A DNA stretch of 64,000 nucleotides from Myxococcales bacterium (GTDB lineage: Bacteria > Myxococcota_C > UBA6777). Below are positions 23,994-32,427 of the stretch, in pieces; positions within the stretch are counted from its first letter, which is position 1, and each line of letters opens with the position of its first letter. The DNA is taken from the NCBI GenBank assembly GCA_020632975.1, contig JACKEL010000017.1, forward strand, positions 1 to 64,000. Direction: 5' to 3'. The notes beneath the pieces are model-generated. The model did not search any database, was not told the origin of the DNA, and worked only from the letters and a program-made list of their open reading frames with translations. The position numbers and the translations under genes were made by a program.

Positions 23994-24848
23994 GTGTCAT
24001 TCTTGATTTTTGATGACGTGGCAGAGCGCGTAGAACGTCTAGATATCCCTTTTAATCAGTATGGTTACGACACGTTTGGGGTCTCCAAACAGCATCTCAA
24101 GTACTTCTATAGTATGTTGACCTTCATTTACCGTCACTACCTGACCGTTACGGTCGAAGGTATCGAAAATGTTCCCGCCAAAGGCCGATGCATGGTGGTA
24201 GGAAACCACTCGGGGGGCATCGCACTTGACGGCGGGATGGTCGTCAATTCGATGTTGTTAGAACGCGAGCAACCACGCTTGGTTCACGGTATGGCCGACA
24301 AGTTTCTCAACAGCATCCCTTTCACTTCGATGTGGCTCAATCGTGTGGGCCAACTGACGGGCCTCCCCGAACATGCTGTGCGACTCCTTGAATCCGATCG
24401 TGTACTGATGGTTTTCCCCGAAGGAGCGCGAGGAACCGCCAAACTGTACAAAGAGCAGTTTTCGCTCGTGCGTTTTGGGACAGGATTTATGCGGCTGGCC
24501 TTGCAAACGGGCTCTCCCATCGTACCTTTCGCCTTCATTGGTGGTGGTGATGCCATCCCCACGATCCGCAACCTCAAAACGGTAGGTAGCTTGGTGGGCG
24601 TCCCTTATGTCCCCGTCACTCCGTATCTTTTGCCTCTCCCACGTCCAGGCGTGCACTGTCATATCCTTTACGCAGAACCCATGTACTTTGAGGGTACAGG
24701 GTCCGAAGAAGACGAGATCATCGAAGGGTACGTCAAGCAAGTCAAAGAGAAGATCGGCGAACTGATCGAACAAGGGCGCAAAACCCGTGATACAGCGGTC
24801 GCGATCCGCCAAGGTCGCAAAGTGGAATTCGAGGAGGAGGGACGCTGA
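23994..24848 (+). CDS. PlsC-like phospholipid/glycerol acyltransferase
   Basis: A membrane-associated LPLAT/PlsC-family acyltransferase. The catalytic motif is NHSGGIALD (NHx4D variant) near residue 78; the acceptor block is FPEGARG near 150, followed by FGTGFMRLALQTGSPIVPFAF. The best start is the GTG at 23994 with GGAGAG six to seven bases upstream (284 residues); a TTG at 23931 would add 21 poorly conserved residues. The 3' end overlaps the next gene by one base (TGATG), so the two are coupled. Transfer of a fatty acyl group to a lysophospholipid or related glycerolipid is expected. The SDR partner suggests a specific lipid pathway. Confidence 0.9.
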   Translation: MSFLIFDDVAERVERLDIPFNQYGYDTFGVSKQHLKYFYSMLTFIYRHYLTVTVEGIENVPAKGRCMVVGNHSGGIALDGGMVVNSMLLEREQPRLVHGMADKFLNSIPFTSMWLNRVGQLTGLPEHAVRLLESDRVLMVFPEGARGTAKLYKEQFSLVRFGTGFMRLALQTGSPIVPFAFIGGGDAIPTIRNLKTVGSLVGVPYVPVTPYLLPLPRPGVHCHILYAEPMYFEGTGSEEDEIIEGYVKQVKEKIGELIEQGRKTRDTAVAIRQGRKVEFEEEGR

Positions 24849-25759
24849 TGAAGATCTTGATTACAGGGATGTCAGGACAACTTGGCCGACGTGTCGCGGA
24901 GTTTATGCATCATCAAGGGCACCACGTGATCGGTGTTGACCGACGCCCTTGGCCCGATCCTCCCCGTGGTGTGGAGATGTACAACGTCGACATCCGCAAA
25001 CGCCCTGCTGAAGACGTTTTCCGCACCCGTCGCCCAGATGCAGTCATCCACATGGCGACAGTCACGCACTTCACGACACCCGCAGAAGAACGCTATCGCA
25101 TCAATCTTTGGGGCACCAAAGCTGTCTTCGATTATTGCCATCACTACGGCGTCAAGCAGGTGTTGTTTGTGGGACGTCATACTTGTTATGGCGCCGCTCC
25201 TGACACACCACTTTACCAAAACGAAGATGAGCCACCCGCAGCCATCGCGACATTCCCCGCTTTGTCAGACCTCGTATCTGCCGACCTATACGCCGCTTCA
25301 GCGATCTGGCGATACCCCAACATGAACACTGCCGTCTTGCGACTCTGCTACACCTTGGGTTCTTCCATGCGCGGCACACTCTCTAGCTACCTCAAAGGTC
25401 CAAGAGTCCCTACAGTCATGGGCTTTGACCCCTTGTTTCAGTTTATGCACGAACACGACGCTGTTTTAGCCATTGGTCTTGCGCTTCTCAGCCACCTTCG
25501 CGGTGTCTATAACGTCGCAGGACCCGAGCCTTTGCCCTTGTCGGTTTTGATCAAAGCCACTGGACGAAACAACATCCCTCTCCCCGAAGCCATCTTTCCC
25601 CACATCGTCGGGCGTCTTGGCTTCCCCAAACTTCCTCTTGGCGCAGAAGAACACCTCAAATACCCAATCGTGATCGACGATAGCAGCTTCCGCAAAGCCA
25701 CTGGATTTGAAGAAGCTTACGATGCAGAACAAACCATGCAGTCTTTCCGCTACTCCTGA
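24848..25759 (+). CDS. NAD-dependent epimerase/dehydratase (extended SDR)
   Basis: A 303-residue extended short-chain dehydrogenase. The Rossmann motif ITGMSGQLGRRVAEF (TGxxGxxG) is at residues 5-19, an acidic VDRRPWPD follows strand 2, and the expected VIHMATVTHF is near 68. The catalytic YxxxK is not clean: the region after VLFVGRHTCYGAAP has ADLYAASAIWRY, where Tyr is followed by an Ala-rich helix without Lys at +4. Classic epimerase activity is therefore uncertain. It overlaps the acyltransferase stop (TGATG). The pairing suggests work on the same lipid or polyketide-like substrate. Confidence 0.85.
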   Translation: MKILITGMSGQLGRRVAEFMHHQGHHVIGVDRRPWPDPPRGVEMYNVDIRKRPAEDVFRTRRPDAVIHMATVTHFTTPAEERYRINLWGTKAVFDYCHHYGVKQVLFVGRHTCYGAAPDTPLYQNEDEPPAAIATFPALSDLVSADLYAASAIWRYPNMNTAVLRLCYTLGSSMRGTLSSYLKGPRVPTVMGFDPLFQFMHEHDAVLAIGLALLSHLRGVYNVAGPEPLPLSVLIKATGRNNIPLPEAIFPHIVGRLGFPKLPLGAEEHLKYPIVIDDSSFRKATGFEEAYDAEQTMQSFRYS

Positions 25760-26151
25760 TCCAACGCTTTTGCTGCTCCAGCCCACTCCCCAACGCCTCC
25801 TCCACAAGACGAGCCTCCAAGCAACAACAAGCTCCCCCAAGCCCTCCCACATGCCCATCCTCTCGCAAGAATAGCGCCTTTTGATCCTCATAGCGTGGTG
25901 CGTTAGAAATGGGAACAACGAGCAACCTAAATGACCCTACCCATCGTTCTTTCAGAACATGATGTCGTTTCTTGTTCTATCGTTCTGCGCTTTCAAGATC
26001 TGAGCTTTTGATTCTCAAGATCTGCTCGTGCTCTCTTGATCGTCGCCACGCCAAAAAAAAGGCCTACAACCCATCAAGATGTCGGGTGTAGGCCAAGAAT
26101 CATGCACCGCATGAGGACAAAGAAACGGTGTGTTGTCCTAGGAAGCGGAGA
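25760..26151. other. Intergenic region between convergent genes
   Basis: A 392-base stretch after the SDR gene. It ends with the minus-strand terminator at 26053-26094. Between about 25945 and 26030 there are loosely repeated words (TTCTTG/TCTTGA, two CAAGATCTG-like copies). No coding frame is supported. Confidence 0.55.
26053..26094 (-). terminator. Rho-independent terminator of the peptidoglycan-binding gene
   Basis: Stem GGCCTACA(A)CCC (26061-26072) pairs with GGGTGTAGGCC (26084-26094), with one bulged A. It is flanked on its left by eight A residues (26053-26060), which become a U-tract on the minus-strand transcript. It lies about 58 bases after the stop at 26152. Confidence 0.85.
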
Positions 26152-27498
26152 TTAGTAAGGGTTTGCGCCAAACTGATCGTTGGGGCGACGAGCAAGGATG
26201 TAAGTGAAGGAACCTTGTCCGCCCGTGTTTGCGCTGCGGATCGCTTGTTGGAAGCGGGAGTAATCATTGGGGGGCATGGTTTGGCAACCGATGCTGGAGG
26301 GGCTGTTCGAGTTACCCATGTGGATTTGGATAGCGGAAGCAGAGTAGTTGCGATCCACTTCAGAGCCGTCGATAACACCGTTTCCGTTGACGTCACGGGC
26401 GCTGTTGCGGAACTGACCATCATCAATGGGGTTGTAACGGTTTCCACCTTTACCACCCAAACGAGTGGAGTAGTCGTACACACCAGTGCGGATGTGTGCA
26501 ACGTCGCCACGTCCGTCGCCGTTGACATCGGGGCTTGCGGTGCTGCGGAATTGGCCTGGGTGAGAAGCAGAGCGCATGGGATCGCCCGAAACTTCGACCA
26601 AGTGGCCGTTTTCAGCGCGGAAGACAGCGGTTTCACCAGAGTAGCTACGCGCATAGCTGTTGCGATCTTGTTGGGAAGCGCTTCCTGGAGGTGCATCTTG
26701 GTCGATTTGGATGGCGTAAGCGCGGCCTTCTTGGGGGGGCCACTGGCCGTTTGCGCGGAGCAAAGCTTCTGCTTGTTGTGTGCGTTGTGCGCTGTTTGCG
26801 CCCCAACCGCTGCTTACACGACCATCGCCCGTCACGAAGCCCGTAGCGTCAGCAGGTGCTGTGGGTGCGGTGGGGTTGGTGGGTGCTGCGGGATCAGCGG
26901 GTGCGTTGGGTTGGGTGGGCGCTGCGCCGTTGGAGCGTTGCAAAGCTTCCAAAGTGCGGGGACCAACGATACCGTCAGCTTGGAGACCATTTTGACGTTG
27001 GAAGTCGCGAACAGCGGCTTGGGTGCGAGGACCGAAGTCACCATCTGTTTGGAGGCCTGCGCCATTGCGGTTCAGTGCTTCTTGAAGTTCACGAACTGCG
27101 GGGCCTTCTGCGCCGCGACGGATGTTGTTTCCACCTTCAACGCTTTGTGTCATGGCAGGAGCAAAGTTGGTTGCACCAGTTGTATCAGGAGCACCCGCAG
27201 TATCAGGAGCTGCTGCACCCGTGGTAGCTTCGGGCATGGCTGCGTTACGAGTACGAGCCGTTGCGCCAGCCGTTGCGGTGCCTTCGACGCCGGCAACTTC
27301 ACGTTGCAAGCCAGGGCGTGGAGCTTCAGCAGCCGCGATATTAGTGGTTTGTGCGGTGCGAGCAAAAGAGTCCGCGGGGCGGGAAACTTCGGGAGAAGCG
27401 ACAGTTGCCGAACGATCAGTACGGGTGGTCGAAACGTTATTGCTGGGGCGAGAAACATTGGATGCAGCGGAGTTACGGGTCGAGTTATCTGTCTTCAT
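26152..27498 (-). CDS. Peptidoglycan-binding protein with L,D-transpeptidase-like HxG...SxGC domain
   Basis: A 448-residue protein. Residues 1-120 are Ser/Thr/Asn/Ala/Pro-rich and probably disordered, with no signal peptide. Residues 127-187 are a PG_binding_1 domain (GAEGPAVRELQEALNRNG, DGDFGPRTQAAVRDFQ, DGIVGPRTLEAL). A Pro/Ala linker (190-218) leads to a C-terminal domain (about 220-448) with the motif IQIHMGNSNSPSSIGC (His393, Cys405), which resembles the HxG...SxGC site of YkuD-like or phage wall-active domains. Two Asp-rich loops, DVNGDGRGD (about 324-332) and DVNGNGVIDGSE (369-380), look like dockerin or EF-hand Ca2+ loops. AGGAG precedes the ATG. Likely wall-active; the export route is unclear. 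Confidence 0.82.
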   Translation of the reverse strand: MKTDNSTRNSAASNVSRPSNNVSTTRTDRSATVASPEVSRPADSFARTAQTTNIAAAEAPRPGLQREVAGVEGTATAGATARTRNAAMPEATTGAAAPDTAGAPDTTGATNFAPAMTQSVEGGNNIRRGAEGPAVRELQEALNRNGAGLQTDGDFGPRTQAAVRDFQRQNGLQADGIVGPRTLEALQRSNGAAPTQPNAPADPAAPTNPTAPTAPADATGFVTGDGRVSSGWGANSAQRTQQAEALLRANGQWPPQEGRAYAIQIDQDAPPGSASQQDRNSYARSYSGETAVFRAENGHLVEVSGDPMRSASHPGQFRSTASPDVNGDGRGDVAHIRTGVYDYSTRLGGKGGNRYNPIDDGQFRNSARDVNGNGVIDGSEVDRNYSASAIQIHMGNSNSPSSIGCQTMPPNDYSRFQQAIRSANTGGQGSFTYILARRPNDQFGANPY

Positions 27499-27822
27499 GT
27501 TCCTGATGCTCCTAAAAGCGAAAAGTGGTTTGCCTATCGCATGAGGCGATTTGGATATTCCTCTCTAGGTTCGGCGCCCTTGAAAGAAAGTTTCTATATT
27601 ATTTTCAGGCGATTAGCTAACAGGCGAAATTCTTTCAAAGAAAAAGTTTCTTTTGAAACGTGTTCTACTTGTTCGATCGTCCTTAAAACAGTCCCAAATT
27701 TTCGTTATCCAAGCAAAAAGATGTAACATACAAGCCGAGATAGCCCACCTCTCGCCCAAACGAGGTGAGAGAGGATTCCGTTTCTACAAAGAGCTGTGTA
27801 GTCCAGCAAAGAGGTGCCTTTC
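27499..27822. other. Divergent intergenic region with dyads
   Basis: A 324-base AT-richer region between the wall protein (minus) and the K+ channel (plus). It contains a near-perfect dyad TTTCAAAGAAA / TTTCTTTTGAAA (27633-27658), a related GAAAGAAAGTTTC word near 27584, and a CACCTC/GAGGTG hairpin (about 27747-27768) in the likely channel leader. Promoter boxes are not clear. Confidence 0.5.
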
Positions 27823-28575
27823 ATGTCTAAATTTCTCGAAAAGATGGTCACAGACACAAACTCCACCCAAGGCAAGATCTTCGATCTTGTGATCCAAGCA
27901 CTGATCTTCTTTTCGCTTTTGATGTTTTGCCTGGAGACCGTTCCTGAACTGCGTAAGTACAAACATGCATTCTTTGTTCTTGATGTTGTCGTGGTGATCA
28001 TCTTCACCCTCGAATACCTCTTGCGATTCCTTTTCGCCCCCAAAAAGAAGGAATTTGTCTTTAGTTGGCAAAGCTTTATCGACCTACTGGCGATCCTCCC
28101 TTTCTATCTAAGCTTTGCGACGACAGACTTGCGCTTTGTGCGGATATTCCGCCTTCTTCGTATCTTGCGCATCTTTAAGTTTAGTCGCTATTCTCAAGCC
28201 CTCAGTCGTTTTGTGCGGATATTCAAAGAGATCAAAGAAGATCTTGTCGTCTTTTCTGTCATCACGATGTTCATCTTGTTCCTAGCTTCGGCGGGCATCT
28301 ATTTCTTTGAACATGACAAGCAACCTGATAAGTTTCGCTCGATCTTTGACGCGATGTGGTGGGCTGCTGCGACGCTGACAACCGTGGGCTATGGCGATAT
28401 CTACCCGATCACACTAGGCGGACGCATCTTCACCTTCGTCATCTTGATGGTTGGACTGGGAACCGTCGCCATCCCTTCGGGGCTCATCGCAGCCGAGCTT
28501 TCCAAAAAAGAAAACGCCAAGCTCGATCCCCCTGCTTCCTCTCCCACAAACCCAACACCACCCCCCAAAGAATAA
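27823..28575 (+). CDS. Voltage-gated potassium channel (Kv-type, six-TM)
   Basis: A 250-residue inner-membrane channel subunit. S1-S3 are hydrophobic (about 20-110). S4 carries regularly spaced Arg/Lys in RFVRIFRLLRILRIFKFSR, as in voltage sensors. The pore loop contains AATLTTVGYGDIYP with the K+ selectivity filter TVGYGD, followed by S6 (TFVILMVGLGTVAIPSGLIA). A short Pro/Ser tail ends the protein. The ATG at 27823 has GAGGTG eight bases upstream; a GTG three codons earlier is less likely. Tetrameric K+-selective conduction is expected from the family. Confidence 0.95.
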   Translation: MSKFLEKMVTDTNSTQGKIFDLVIQALIFFSLLMFCLETVPELRKYKHAFFVLDVVVVIIFTLEYLLRFLFAPKKKEFVFSWQSFIDLLAILPFYLSFATTDLRFVRIFRLLRILRIFKFSRYSQALSRFVRIFKEIKEDLVVFSVITMFILFLASAGIYFFEHDKQPDKFRSIFDAMWWAAATLTTVGYGDIYPITLGGRIFTFVILMVGLGTVAIPSGLIAAELSKKENAKLDPPASSPTNPTPPPKE

Positions 28576-28603
28576 CCTCCCCCCAAAAGCCCGAAGAGAA
28601 GGG

Positions 28604-29680
28604 TCAATCTTTCCATGTCCCAAACTTACCGAGCCGCCGCTGAGCCTTCATTGCTTGATAAAAGTCACGTTGTGTCTGCGCTTTTTTCAGATGATAAGCG
28701 TTGAGGATCGCGTCTGAGAACAAATCGAAAGGCATGAAGTCACGAGGGTGCTGCGCTTCCCACACAAAGAACTCACGCAGCGCCAAGGCCCACCCTTCCA
28801 TCATCCGTCGAAAACGCTCAAATGACGTCGTCTCAAAAGGCGGCGTGAACATCTCCTGCTCGATGATATCCCTGATCTCTCTCATCCCATTCTCGCGAGA
28901 CTCCCACTGGAAGATGCGTATCACGACTTTGGGTCGATCTCGAAACGAGTCGTCATACCCTCCCCAAAAAACATTGGCCGCTTCTTCCGCAGCAGGATCG
29001 ATGGGCACCCACACCAACTCACGATTTCCCCCACGCACCGGCATCAGATCAGCAAGCAACAGATCACGCGCCGCCACAAAACGCTGTTCTCTCTCTCCCG
29101 GCAATAGGGCATCGACGTCTTCTCCTTGCCCAAATCGCAATCCATACGAATCGATCATCGAGCTTGGAGACTTTGCAGACTCTTTCGCCAACCAGTCCGC
29201 GATCTCCTGTACTTTTTTCAATTCCTCCATGGGAAAAAACGCCGAACCCAACACAGAAAAGACAAGCATCTGGTACGCTTCCAAAGACTGAGGTGAGGGT
29301 TTTGTTTGGGTCGTTCCCCAACCATCGTTTTGGAGGATCACAGGGAAGGTGATCAGCGACTCAGCAAGCAGCATCGAAAAAGCCTTGTGTGCGGCGAGAT
29401 AGGCATGTTGCTGTTGCGAAGAAAGAAACTGCGCCTCCACTTCTTTGGCAAACTCAGCTTCGAGTTGTTCGCGAAACCCTGCGGGAGAATCGTACTTCCC
29501 AAGCAGCCCCGCACAAAACTTCACAAACCACGACCTCATCGGCCCAAAAGCATCTTCCCTCCCCCGCGACAACATACGACTACACAAAAAAAACAATCCC
29601 CAAAAGCGCTTGGGGACGGGCAACCCGTGAAATGCAGACGCGACAGGCAACAGGGATGGGTCGTCATGAGTGAAGACCAT
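28604..29680 (-). CDS. Hypothetical protein
   Basis: A 358-residue soluble protein of no family I recognise. It is rich in aromatic and charged residues (for example RMMEGWALALREFFVWEAQ near 300), mostly helical in character, with no signal peptide. One moderately hydrophobic stretch lies at about 23-33 (RFWGLFFLCSRML) and another at about 139-149. AAGGAG lies nine bases before the ATG. It is convergent with the K+ channel gene (28-base gap). Codon usage matches neighbours, so it is a real gene. Confidence 0.7.
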   Translation of the reverse strand: MVFTHDDPSLLPVASAFHGLPVPKRFWGLFFLCSRMLSRGREDAFGPMRSWFVKFCAGLLGKYDSPAGFREQLEAEFAKEVEAQFLSSQQQHAYLAAHKAFSMLLAESLITFPVILQNDGWGTTQTKPSPQSLEAYQMLVFSVLGSAFFPMEELKKVQEIADWLAKESAKSPSSMIDSYGLRFGQGEDVDALLPGEREQRFVAARDLLLADLMPVRGGNRELVWVPIDPAAEEAANVFWGGYDDSFRDRPKVVIRIFQWESRENGMREIRDIIEQEMFTPPFETTSFERFRRMMEGWALALREFFVWEAQHPRDFMPFDLFSDAILNAYHLKKAQTQRDFYQAMKAQRRLGKFGTWKD

Positions 29681-29807
29681 TCTTGCAACTCCTTCTATCG
29701 AGAAAAGATTACGCAGAGAAAGACCTTTGCATACTTACACACCAAACTTCCTTATCATGGCAAGCCAAAGACAAACACCACAAATCAATGAGGCGGCTAC
29801 ATGCGTT

Positions 29808-29920
29808 GTTGAAGCGGTCATATCCGTTGTCAAGGCGACCGCATCCGTTTTTTGTGGGGCTGTCATATCCGTTTTTTATGTGGCGAACCCATCCGTTTTG
29901 ATGAGGCGACCCTTTGCGTC
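29808..29920. repeat. Imperfect repeats containing ATCCGTT
   Basis: Four units of about 21-26 bases, each with a GCG/GGC start and CATATCCGTT or CATCCGTTTT core, run from GCGGTCATATCCGTTG to CCCATCCGTTTTGATG, followed by a decayed unit GCGACCC. They lie about 150-250 bases upstream of the Cys-rich protein gene. Confidence 0.7.
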
Positions 29921-29956
29921 ACCCCTGTTCGCAGATGAATTTGTGATCCAACTTTT

Positions 29957-29993
29957 TTCGATCAGGTGCGTTAGGATACCTTGCTTGATCGAA
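29957..29993. promoter_or_regulatory. Interrupted palindrome upstream of the Cys-rich gene
   Basis: TTCGATCA (29957-29964) and TGATCGAA (29986-29993) are exact complements; inside them GGT and ACC also pair. It may be an operator or a leader hairpin about 75 bases before the start codon. Function unknown. Confidence 0.45.
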
Positions 29994-30065
29994 AACATCG
30001 GATAATCGACCCAAAACGAGTAAGAACAAGCTCTCTCAAAGAGCCAAGGCATAGGAGATCTTCTC

Positions 30066-31019
30066 ATGAAAAAACTTGTCCTCCTTCTCGCACTTTTTGG
30101 CTGGATGGCCATCCCTACGGACCCAACCTTCGCTGATAAAACAAAAAACACCATCAATACAAAAGCCAAAAAACCATTCACTCTATTCAAAACCAAGCGT
30201 GCGAGAGCGGACTTCAAGGGCTGTTTGACTTGGTATGACGGCTGTAATAGCTGTTACGACAGAGGCAAAGGGAACGTCCAATGCACAGAGCGCGAATGCC
30301 TCATCTACAAGAAAGCTTATTGCACAAGTTGGGCGCCTGGCTATGGACCCAATGCAAAGAAAATACCCGCTGCAACCGCACCAAAGAAACACACCTCCAT
30401 AACCACCCCCAGAAAAGTCACAGAAGTTTGTCCCGTAGGTTGCGAGGGTTGGTACGACGGATGTAACACTTGCAGATGCGGAAAAGGCCAGACGACGTCG
30501 TGCACAGAACGCAAATGCCTCGTCAAAAGCAAGGCTTATTGCGCAAGTTGGGCGACTGGCTATGGACCCCATCGCCAAAAAGCGCCCGCTGTCATCGCAC
30601 CCAAAAAACACCCTGCTGTGCCTGCTCCAAAGAAAGTCGCGCCTCACTGTGCCCAACCCTGCCAAAGTTGGTATGACGGATGTAACCGCTGCACTCGCAG
30701 AAAAGGCGGGATGACGTTGTGCACAGAACGCTACTGCTTTGTCAAAGGCAAGCCTTATTGCATACGTTGGACCCCTGGCTGCGGACCCAATGCAAAGAAA
30801 ATCCCTGCACCACCCGCCCCCAGAAAAGTCACAGAAGCTTGCCCCGTAGGTTGTGAGAGTTGGTATGACGGATGTAACAGCTGCGGTTGCGGAAAGGGCC
30901 GTATCTTAGGGTGTACAGAACGCTACTGCTTTGTCAAAAGCAAGACGTATTGCATGCGTTGGGCTCCTGGTTATGGACCCCATGGCAAAAAAGCGCCTGC
31001 CCCACCCGCCCGCCGCTAA
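30066..31019 (+). CDS. Secreted protein of four Cys-rich (pacifastin-like) repeats
   Basis: A 317-residue exported protein with a signal peptide (MKKLVLLLALFGWMAIP..., cleavage near ADK at 24). After a basic linker come four repeats at about 53-98, 122-169, 195-245 and 259-308. Consensus: C-x3-C-x2-WYDGCN-x-C-x-C-x-KG-x4-CTER-x-C...YC-x2-W-x-PGYGP. The WYDGCNxCxC...G...CT core resembles pacifastin/VWC-like protease-inhibitor modules, though repeat 1 lacks the first Cys and repeats 1 and 3 lack the CxC second Cys. Lys/Pro/Ala-rich linkers separate repeats. AGGAG precedes the ATG by nine bases. Extracellular, disulfide-bonded, possibly inhibitory or adhesive (inference). Confidence 0.8.
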   Translation: MKKLVLLLALFGWMAIPTDPTFADKTKNTINTKAKKPFTLFKTKRARADFKGCLTWYDGCNSCYDRGKGNVQCTERECLIYKKAYCTSWAPGYGPNAKKIPAATAPKKHTSITTPRKVTEVCPVGCEGWYDGCNTCRCGKGQTTSCTERKCLVKSKAYCASWATGYGPHRQKAPAVIAPKKHPAVPAPKKVAPHCAQPCQSWYDGCNRCTRRKGGMTLCTERYCFVKGKPYCIRWTPGCGPNAKKIPAPPAPRKVTEACPVGCESWYDGCNSCGCGKGRILGCTERYCFVKSKTYCMRWAPGYGPHGKKAPAPPARR

Positions 31020-31118
31020 TCCCCACGCGACTCCTTCAAACCTTGCCCTTCCTCCACAATGAACCAGAAAAAATCTTATAAGATGTCTTCTTTTGCGATG
31101 GAACGCGTCATCCTTTTT

Positions 31119-31149
31119 AGGGGTGGAGACCCCTGCGTTCAGGCAGGGG
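31119..31149 (+). repeat. TnpB right-end-like hairpin upstream of tnpB
   Basis: CCCCTGC (31130-31136) pairs with GCAGGGG (31143-31149) across a 6-base loop, followed by AGGAAAC. This closely resembles the true right end at 32438-32466 (GG-x-GGGGAGGA). A competing stem AGGGGT/ACCCCT (31119-31124 with 31129-31134) overlaps it. It may be the left-end structure of this element or the relic right end of another copy. Confidence 0.55.
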
Positions 31150-31248
31150 AGGAAACGCCGTTCTCCTTTTGTGTAAACGTGTGACATGATATGACAGAGT
31201 TTGTAAGTAAGACCTACAAAAAAACAAACTGACTTCTGTGGGTTCCCC

Positions 31249-32427
31249 ATGAAAAAAGTTCGCTACAAATACCGCATCTATCCTACCCTCGAACAAAAAG
31301 CCCATCTTGCCAAAGAGTTCGGCTGCGTTCGTTTTGTTTACAACTGGGGACTCAAAAAACAACTCGATGCCATCTCTGCCGATGACAAACGTCCCAATAT
31401 GGTCGCCCTCTCCAAGCAACTCACCACACTCAAAAAACAACAAGACTACTCTTGGCTCAAAGACGTCTCTTCCGATCCACTTCAACAAACCTTACGACAC
31501 CTTGACAAGGCTTGGAACCACTGTTTCTCCAAGCGAAACAAACGACCACGCTTCAAAAAAAGACGCGGCGACCAATCCATCTCCTACACCACCCATGCTT
31601 TCCGCATCTTTGACGGAGAACTCTTCTTCGCCAAGATGAAGCAGCCTTTCGATGTCCGCTTCAGTCGACCCCTTCCTTCTCCTCCCAAAACGGCCACGAT
31701 TCTCAAAGATACCGCTGGCCGATACTTTGTGAGTTTTACGGTAGAGCTGGACCCTCAACCTTTTCCCGCCCAAAACAAAAGTATTGGAATCGATCTTGGT
31801 CTCACTCACTTCTTGACCGCGAGCAACGGTGAAAAAGTCGAAAATCCCCGCTATCTTGAACGTGACATAGAAAGGCTAGCCAAAGCCCAACGCCAACTTG
31901 CCAAAAAGCAGAAAGGCTCGAAGAACCGAGAAAAAGCACGGAGAAAAGTCGCCCGCATCCATGCCCAGATTGCGGACAAGAGAAGAGATTTCTTGCATCA
32001 ACTTTCGACACGCCTGCTACGCGAAAACCAAGCGATAGGCATCGAAACCCTTGCCGTGAAAAACATGGTGAAAAATCGCAAGTTGGCCCGTGGTATCAGC
32101 GATGTGGGGTGGAGCCGTTTTGTAGGGATGTTGGAGTACAAAGCAGAATGGTATGGCAGAGAACTGGTGAAGATAGATCGTTGGTTCCCATCGTCGAAGA
32201 CTTGCAGTTGTTGTGGGCATGTCCTTGAAACTCTTCCCTTAAGTGTCAGGATGTGGAATTGCCCGAGATGCGGGGCGAAACACGATAGAGATGTCAACGC
32301 CGCACTCAACATCAAATGTGCCGCCGGGCTGGTGGTTCAAGCCTGTGGAGAAAGCCACCTCTTGGAAGAAAGACAACTGTCTCTCTTCCAAAGTGGCTTC
32401 GAGGAAGCAGGAAAACAACCTTCGTGA
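31249..32427 (+). CDS. tnpB: TnpB RNA-guided endonuclease
   Basis: A 392-residue TnpB, ancestor-type of Cas12 nucleases. The N-terminal helical domain begins KKVRYKYRIYPT and has VRFVYNWGL. The RuvC site is complete: Asp182 in GIDLGLTHF, Glu266 in IGIETLAVKNM and Asp348 in KHDRDVNAALN. The zinc ribbon is CSCC (319-322) with CPRC (338-341). Known TnpBs use an RNA made from the right end to cut DNA next to a short TAM and so favour element retention. The gene looks intact and recently active, not decayed. The 32 residues after the RuvC end are a variable tail. Confidence 0.95.
   Translation: MKKVRYKYRIYPTLEQKAHLAKEFGCVRFVYNWGLKKQLDAISADDKRPNMVALSKQLTTLKKQQDYSWLKDVSSDPLQQTLRHLDKAWNHCFSKRNKRPRFKKRRGDQSISYTTHAFRIFDGELFFAKMKQPFDVRFSRPLPSPPKTATILKDTAGRYFVSFTVELDPQPFPAQNKSIGIDLGLTHFLTASNGEKVENPRYLERDIERLAKAQRQLAKKQKGSKNREKARRKVARIHAQIADKRRDFLHQLSTRLLRENQAIGIETLAVKNMVKNRKLARGISDVGWSRFVGMLEYKAEWYGRELVKIDRWFPSSKTCSCCGHVLETLPLSVRMWNCPRCGAKHDRDVNAALNIKCAAGLVVQACGESHLLEERQLSLFQSGFEEAGKQPS

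Larger units (their letters stand above)
29681..30065. other. Divergent intergenic region with repeats and a dyad
   Basis: A 385-base stretch between the unknown minus gene and the Cys-rich protein. It holds four short imperfect repeats (29808-29920) and an interrupted palindrome (29957-29993), each listed separately. Short open frames here are repeat-derived and have no ribosome sites. Confidence 0.55.

Noticed and set aside
26128..27726. Plus-strand 532-codon frame opposite the wall-protein gene
   Set aside because: The minus-strand frame has PG_binding_1 and SxGC motifs plus a matching terminator; the plus frame is Cys/Ala-rich noise from repetitive composition.
29683..29901. Small plus-strand frame over the ATCCGTT repeats
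   Set aside because: The peptide simply mirrors the DNA repeats and has no ribosome site.
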